From Oscillospiraceae bacterium (lineage in GTDB: Bacteria > Bacillota_A > Clostridia > Oscillospirales > Oscillospiraceae): a stretch of 17,479 bases of DNA. This document shows positions 14,278 through 17,479 of this stretch, piece after piece. The translations under genes and the position numbers were made by a program. Where the stretch lies: positions 1-17,479 of the forward strand of contig JAFTBL010000075.1 of the NCBI GenBank assembly GCA_017455225.1, in the 5' to 3' direction. Positions within the stretch are counted from its first letter, which is position 1, and each line of letters begins with the position of its first letter. The notes under the pieces are model-generated. The model did no database searches. It had not been told where the DNA came from and saw only the letters and a program-made list of their open reading frames with translations.

Positions 14278-14321
14278 TTGACATAACGCTTGTGGAAAAC
14301 TCTGTGGAAACTGTGTAAAAC
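14278..14321. repeat. Tandem TGTGGAAAAC-type repeats
   Basis: Three close copies lie in a row: TGTGGAAAAC (14291), TGTGGAAAC (14303) and TGTGTAAAAC (14312), just after a TTGACA (14278-14283). Each first nine bases differ by one or two from the DnaA-box complement TGTGGATAA. No good -10 follows the TTGACA at 17 bases, so a promoter reading is weak. They lie in a 250-base gap between hpf and the dockerin gene. Confidence 0.5.
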
Positions 14322-14416
14322 TCTGCTGTCACGGAGATTGCGGCGGTTGCGTATCCTGTTATTTTTTTTGTAAACCTGTCACCTTTTTCCCTTTCGCGTC
14401 GCGCCCCGCTTCTTCC

Positions 14417-14445
14417 TTGCGTTCTGCCGCCGGGTGTGCTATATT
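14417..14445 (+). promoter_or_regulatory. Possible promoter of the dockerin-like gene
   Basis: TTGCGT (14417-14422) and TATATT (14440-14445) are 17 bases apart, about 50 bases before the GTG start. The -35 is a partial match only. Confidence 0.4.
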
Positions 14446-14497
14446 GAACACAACGGATCCGCCCGGACGACGCGGGTGGCAAAGGAGGTCGACCACT

Positions 14498-14848
14498 GTG
14501 AGATCTATCGGCAAACAACTGTCCGGCGCGCTGGCAGCGCTGGTTTTGGCGCTTTTGCTGCTTGGCGGCGGGGTAACGACGGCCGCCGCGGCACAGCTGA
14601 CCGCCGACACGGACGGCGACGGCCACGTCACCGACGCGGATGCCGTCTATCTTTTGATGCACACGTTTTTTCCGGGGGAGTACCCCGTCAGCGGCAGCTG
14701 CGATTACGACGGCGACGGTCAAATCACCGACGCCGACGCCATCTATCTTTTGATGCACACCTTCTTCCCCGCGGACTATCCCATCGGCTCCGGGCTGACG
14801 CCGGTGGATCAGTCGCCGGGCGAGGAATTCGAACTGCCGGATGATTGA
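14498..14848 (+). CDS. Small secreted dockerin-like (EF-hand repeat) protein
   Basis: Protein of 116 residues with a signal peptide (about 1-31, hydrophobic LAALVLALLLL then TTAAAA) and little else but two near-identical dockerin type I repeats. Calcium loop 1 is DTDGDGHVTDAD (37-48) and loop 2 is DYDGDGQITDAD (69-80). Each is followed by A(V/I)YLLMHTFFP. The acidic tail ends FELPDD. No catalytic or binding module is attached, which is unusual because dockerins normally append enzymes to cohesin scaffolds. I chose the GTG at 14498 because AAAGGAGGT is eight bases upstream; the earlier in-frame ATG has no ribosome site and would spoil the signal peptide. It could be a truncated cellulosomal component, a small calcium protein or a free cohesin ligand. 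Confidence 0.8.
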   Translation: MRSIGKQLSGALAALVLALLLLGGGVTTAAAAQLTADTDGDGHVTDADAVYLLMHTFFPGEYPVSGSCDYDGDGQITDADAIYLLMHTFFPADYPIGSGLTPVDQSPGEEFELPDD

Positions 14849-14861
14849 CGCGTCCTTTCAT

Positions 14862-14883
14862 CGGCGCTCCTGCGGGAGCGCCG
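14862..14883 (+). repeat. 22-nt hairpin, first copy
   Basis: A hairpin of CGGCGCTCC and GGAGCGCCG arms around a short loop, 14 bases after the dockerin stop. It is identical to 15016-15037. No T-run follows, so it is a weak terminator at best. Confidence 0.7.
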
Positions 14884-14890
14884 CACAGCT

Positions 14891-15009
14891 TGTCAAAAGG
14901 TCTCACAGATAAGTAAGCGTCCAAATCTGTGATTTGGCGCCGCGATCTTGTGCGTTAGCTGTTCCGCCGCCGCAGCGGCGGAAGATATTTGATCGTACGT
15001 ATTTTGACA
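14891..15009 (+). ncRNA. Folded intergenic element of unknown kind
   Basis: This is the main content of the 316-base gap between the dockerin gene and miaB. The ends are inverted repeats (TGTCAAAA at 14891-14898, TTTTGACA at 15002-15009). Inside lie CACAGAT/ATCTGTG (14904-14910 with 14925-14931), which competes with CCAAAT/ATTTGG (14921-14926 with 14932-14937). CGATC/GATCG (14943-14947 with 14991-14995) encloses TTCCGCCGC/GCGGCGGAA (14962-14983). A terminator-like hairpin follows. It could be a structured RNA, or a small repeat element with inverted ends. I recognise no known RNA family. Confidence 0.4.
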
Positions 15010-15015
15010 GTCTTT

Positions 15016-15043
15016 CGGCGCTCCTGCGGGAGCGCCGATTTTT
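15016..15043 (+). terminator. 22-nt hairpin, second copy, with T-run
   Basis: The same 22-base hairpin as at 14862, here followed by A and five T (15039-15043), so it can act as an intrinsic terminator. It would end a transcript of the folded element or of the dockerin gene. Confidence 0.7.
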
Positions 15044-15079
15044 CTTTGCGCTCCCGGGCGGAAATATCGGTGTCTTTTC

Positions 15080-15108
15080 TTGTCATATGGCAGAAAATAT
15101 GCTATAAT
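15080..15108 (+). promoter_or_regulatory. Sigma-A-type promoter of miaB-mutS
   Basis: TTGTCA (15080-15085) and a perfect TATAAT (15103-15108) are 17 bases apart. Transcription would start near 15115, about 50 bases before the miaB ATG. Confidence 0.85.
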
Positions 15109-15164
15109 ATCTTATTCAAATTGGAGGAGTATCGCCCCGCATCCGGCGGAGCGTAAAAAGAGCC

Positions 15165-16603
15165 ATGTTGGAGAAACGAACTGCCGCCGTGCCGGAGGAG
15201 GAGCTTGCCCGCCAGCGGCAATATACCGCCGCCGTGAAGGAGCTGTTGTCCGTCCGGGGCAGGCAGCCCCGCGCGCTGGTGGACACCTTCGGCTGCCAGC
15301 AGAACGAGGCGGACAGCGAGCTGCTGCGGGGTCTGCTGCAGCAGATGGGTTGCGCCTTCACCGACCGGCCGGAGGAGGCGGACGTGGTGGTGCTGAACAC
15401 CTGCGCCATCCGCGAGCACGCCGAGCAGCGGGTCTACGGCAATCTGGGCGCCCTGACCCACACGAAAAGGCCAATCCGGAGCAGATCATCTGCCTGTGCG
15501 GCTGCATGGCGCAGCGTCCCGGCGTGGCGGAAAAGGTACGCGAGTCCTATCGTCACGTGGATCTGGTGTTCGGGCCCCAGGCGCTGTGGCGCTTTCCGGA
15601 GCTGATGCACGGCGTGCTGGCCGGGCGCCGCCGGGTGTTCAGCGTGGCAGACGAGCCGGGTCAGATCGCCGAGGGCCTCCCCGTGGTGCGGCAGGACGGT
15701 CTGCGGGCGTGGGTGTCCATCATGTACGGGTGCAACAATTTCTGCTCCTACTGCATCGTGCCCTACGTCCGGGGGCGGGAACGCAGCCGCCGCCCGGAGC
15801 ATATCCTGGCGGAGATCCGGGAGCTGGCGCGCTCCGGCTATAAGGAGATCACCCTGCTGGGGCAGAACGTGAACTCCTACGGCAAGGATCTGGAGCTTGG
15901 CTGGGACTTTGCCGATCTGCTGGCGGCGGCAGACAAGATCGAGGGGGACTACCTGCTGCGGTTCATGTCCTCCCAACCCAAGGACGCCACGCCCAAGCTC
16001 TTTGACGTGATGGCCTCCTCCCGCCATGTGGCGCACCAGCTGCACCTGCCGGTGCAGTCCGGCTCCGACCGGGTGCTGCGGGCGATGAACCGCCCCTACG
16101 ACGTGGCGCGGTATCTGGAGCTGATCGACTACGCCCGCTCCGTCATGCCGGATCTGGTGCTGACCAGCGACGTGATCGTGGGCTTCCCCGGCGAAACGGA
16201 GGCGGAGGCCATGGAAACGGTGGCGCTGGTGCAGAAGGTGCGGTTCGACGCGCTGTTCACCTTTATTTTCTCCCCCCGTCCCGGCACCCCCGCCGCCCGG
16301 ATGGAGGATCCCGTGCCCCGCAGCGAAAAGCAAAAGTGGTTCGACCGTCTGTGCGCGGTGCAGAACGAGATCTCCGCCGCCATCCACGCCTCCTATGTGG
16401 GCAGCGCCGTCCGCGTGCTGGTGGATCAGAAGAGCGGCGACCTGCGCTGGCCGCTGCAGGGGCGCACCGCCGGCGGCCGGCTGGTGCATTTGACCGGCGA
16501 CGCCGCCGCGCTGGGCACCTATCAGACCGTCACGGTCACCGACAGCAATACCTGGGCCCTGTACGGCCATATTGACGAGAAGGGAGGCGATCTCCATGGC
16601 TGA
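15165..16603 (+). CDS. miaB: tRNA methylthiotransferase MiaB, interrupted by a frameshift
   Basis: Radical SAM enzyme that adds a methylthio group to C2 of N6-isopentenyladenosine-37 in tRNA. The N-terminal UPF0004 domain has cluster cysteines C44 (TFGCQQNEAD) and C80 (LNTCAIREHAEQRV), and the third in CLCGCMAQ. The radical SAM motif is CNNFCSYC followed by IVPYVRGRERSR. A TRAM domain forms the C-terminus. The first 101 codons are in one frame and the rest in another. The switch is at 15465-15469 (AAAAG), where one A appears missing: with a fifth A the frame would read on as THTKKANPEQ. As written, the first frame stops at 15605. AAAAAGAG gives a weak ribosome site for the ATG at 15165. The stop overlaps mutS by eight bases. 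Confidence 0.9.
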
Positions 16604-17479
16604 ATTGACCCCCATGATGCGCCAGTATATGGAGATCAAGGAGCAAAACCCGGACTCCATCCTGTTTTTCCGTCTGGGCGATTTTTACGAGATGTTCGGC
16701 TCCGACGCCCGCACCGCCTCCCGGGAGCTGGATCTGGCACTGACCAGCCGCGACAAGGACAAAACCAAATCCGCCGAGGAGAAGATCCCCATGTGCGGCA
16801 TCCCCTACCATGCCTCCGACGCCTATATTGCCCGGCTGATCGCCAAGGGCTACAAGGTGGCCATCTGCGAGCAGACGGAGGATCCGGCGCTGGCCAAGGG
16901 CCTGGTAAAGCGCGACATCATCCGGGTGGTCACCCCCGGCACGGTGATCGACGCCGCCAGTCTGGACGAGGGGCGCTCCAACTTCTGCGCCGGCATCGTG
17001 CTGGACGAGGATTGCGCCGCGCTGGCGGTGTGCGACATCTCCACCGGCAAGGCGCTGGCCACCGCCTTCTCCGGCGACGACCGGGTCACCCATCTTCTCA
17101 ACGAGCTGGGTCGCTTCTCCCCGGCCGAGGCAGTGCTCAACGAGGGCGCCTATTTCAACGAAACGCTCCGCACCGCGCTGGAGGGGCGCTTTTCCTGCCA
17201 CGTGGAAAAGCCGCCTGCCGCCTATTTTCGGTTGGAGTCAGCGGAAAAGCTGGTACGCCGCCAGTTCGGGGACGACACGCTGGAGCGTCTGCCCCGGGGC
17301 AACGCGGCGCTGCTGCCGGCGCTGGGTGCGCTTTTGTGCTACCTGCATGAAACGCAGAAGACCGACCTGCGCCACATCGACGCACTGGAGTATTACGAGC
17401 AGGGTCTTTTTATGGAGCTGGATCTGGCAGCCCGGCGCAATCTGGAGCTGACGGAGACCCTCCGTTCCAAGGAGAAAAA
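16596..17479 (+). CDS. mutS: DNA mismatch repair protein MutS, 3' truncated
   Basis: N-terminal 294 residues of MutS, which recognises base mismatches and small loops and recruits MutL. The frame has no stop before the window ends. The mismatch-reading Phe-x-Glu is F30-Y31-E32 in RLGDFYEMFG. KIPMCGIPYHA, YKVAICEQTEDP, KRDIIRVVTPGT and the connector and lever domain starts follow in normal order. GGGAGGCGA lies before the ATG, which overlaps the miaB stop; miaB-mutS adjacency is common in clostridia. The ATPase domain lies beyond the window. Confidence 0.97.
   Translation, partial: MAELTPMMRQYMEIKEQNPDSILFFRLGDFYEMFGSDARTASRELDLALTSRDKDKTKSAEEKIPMCGIPYHASDAYIARLIAKGYKVAICEQTEDPALAKGLVKRDIIRVVTPGTVIDAASLDEGRSNFCAGIVLDEDCAALAVCDISTGKALATAFSGDDRVTHLLNELGRFSPAEAVLNEGAYFNETLRTALEGRFSCHVEKPPAAYFRLESAEKLVRRQFGDDTLERLPRGNAALLPALGALLCYLHETQKTDLRHIDALEYYEQGLFMELDLAARRNLELTETLRSKEK

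Noticed and set aside
14278..14306. TTGACA as a promoter -35
   Set aside because: No TATAAT-like hexamer lies 16-18 bases downstream.
15461..15475. Programmed -1 frameshift in miaB
   Set aside because: The site is only AAAAG without a heptamer slippery sequence; MiaB is not known to be made by frameshifting. A missing base is simpler.

Overview
The window is a gene-dense, high-GC stretch from a spore-forming Firmicute. It is most likely a gut-type clostridium of the Oscillospiraceae/Ruminococcaceae kind. The reasons are the YabP/YabQ spore genes, the classic low-GC-Gram-positive order (SpoVB-like flippase, mazG, HU, rqcP, yabP, yabQ, divIC, yabR), HemZ next to relA/dtd, a dockerin-type secreted protein, and strong AGGAGG ribosome sites despite high GC. 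The genus cannot be fixed from the sequence alone.

Layout. 1-3888 (+): end of the (p)ppGpp synthetase/hydrolase gene, then dtd, a metallo-beta-lactamase-fold hydrolase and hemZ, tightly spaced. 3908-8563 (+): SpoVB/MurJ-like flippase, mazG, HU, rqcP, yabP, yabQ, divIC and the S1-domain gene yabR, with terminator-like hairpins after HU, directly over the yabP ribosome site, and after yabR. 8622-9356 (+): an SDR oxidoreductase. 9385-10740: a visibly AT-richer solitary gene for a PD-(D/E)XK-type nuclease, bracketed by two identical 52-bp copies of an intergenic palindromic repeat plus an inverted relative; this looks acquired.

10804-13298 (-): the most unusual part. A two-gene operon has its own good promoter. 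It encodes a radical SAM/SPASM-type protein and, overlapping by ATGA, a secreted membrane-anchored protein. That protein ends in a glycine-rich linker and a Cys-Ala repeat tail with eight cysteines. This is the arrangement of a maturase with its peptide or protein substrate, and I cannot match it to a RiPP class I can name with confidence.

13366-14245 (+): a structured RNA candidate, probably the raiA motif, sits upstream of hpf (raiA). It is followed by an hpf promoter, a 22-codon upstream ORF coupled to hpf by ATGA, long-form hpf and a strong terminator. 14278-15043 (+): TGTGGAAAAC-type repeats, a small secreted protein made of little more than two dockerin/EF-hand repeats, and a folded intergenic element bracketed by two identical 22-nt hairpins. 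15080-17479 (+): a strong promoter, miaB (interrupted by a one-base frameshift at an A-run) and the start of mutS, which runs off the window.

Functional themes are stringent response and ribosome hibernation (Rel, HPF), translation quality control (Dtd, RqcP, MiaB), spore/cortex and division (YabP, YabQ, DivIC, SpoVB-like), nucleotide and mismatch hygiene (MazG, MutS), and an accessory layer made of the nuclease, the radical SAM pair and the dockerin protein.
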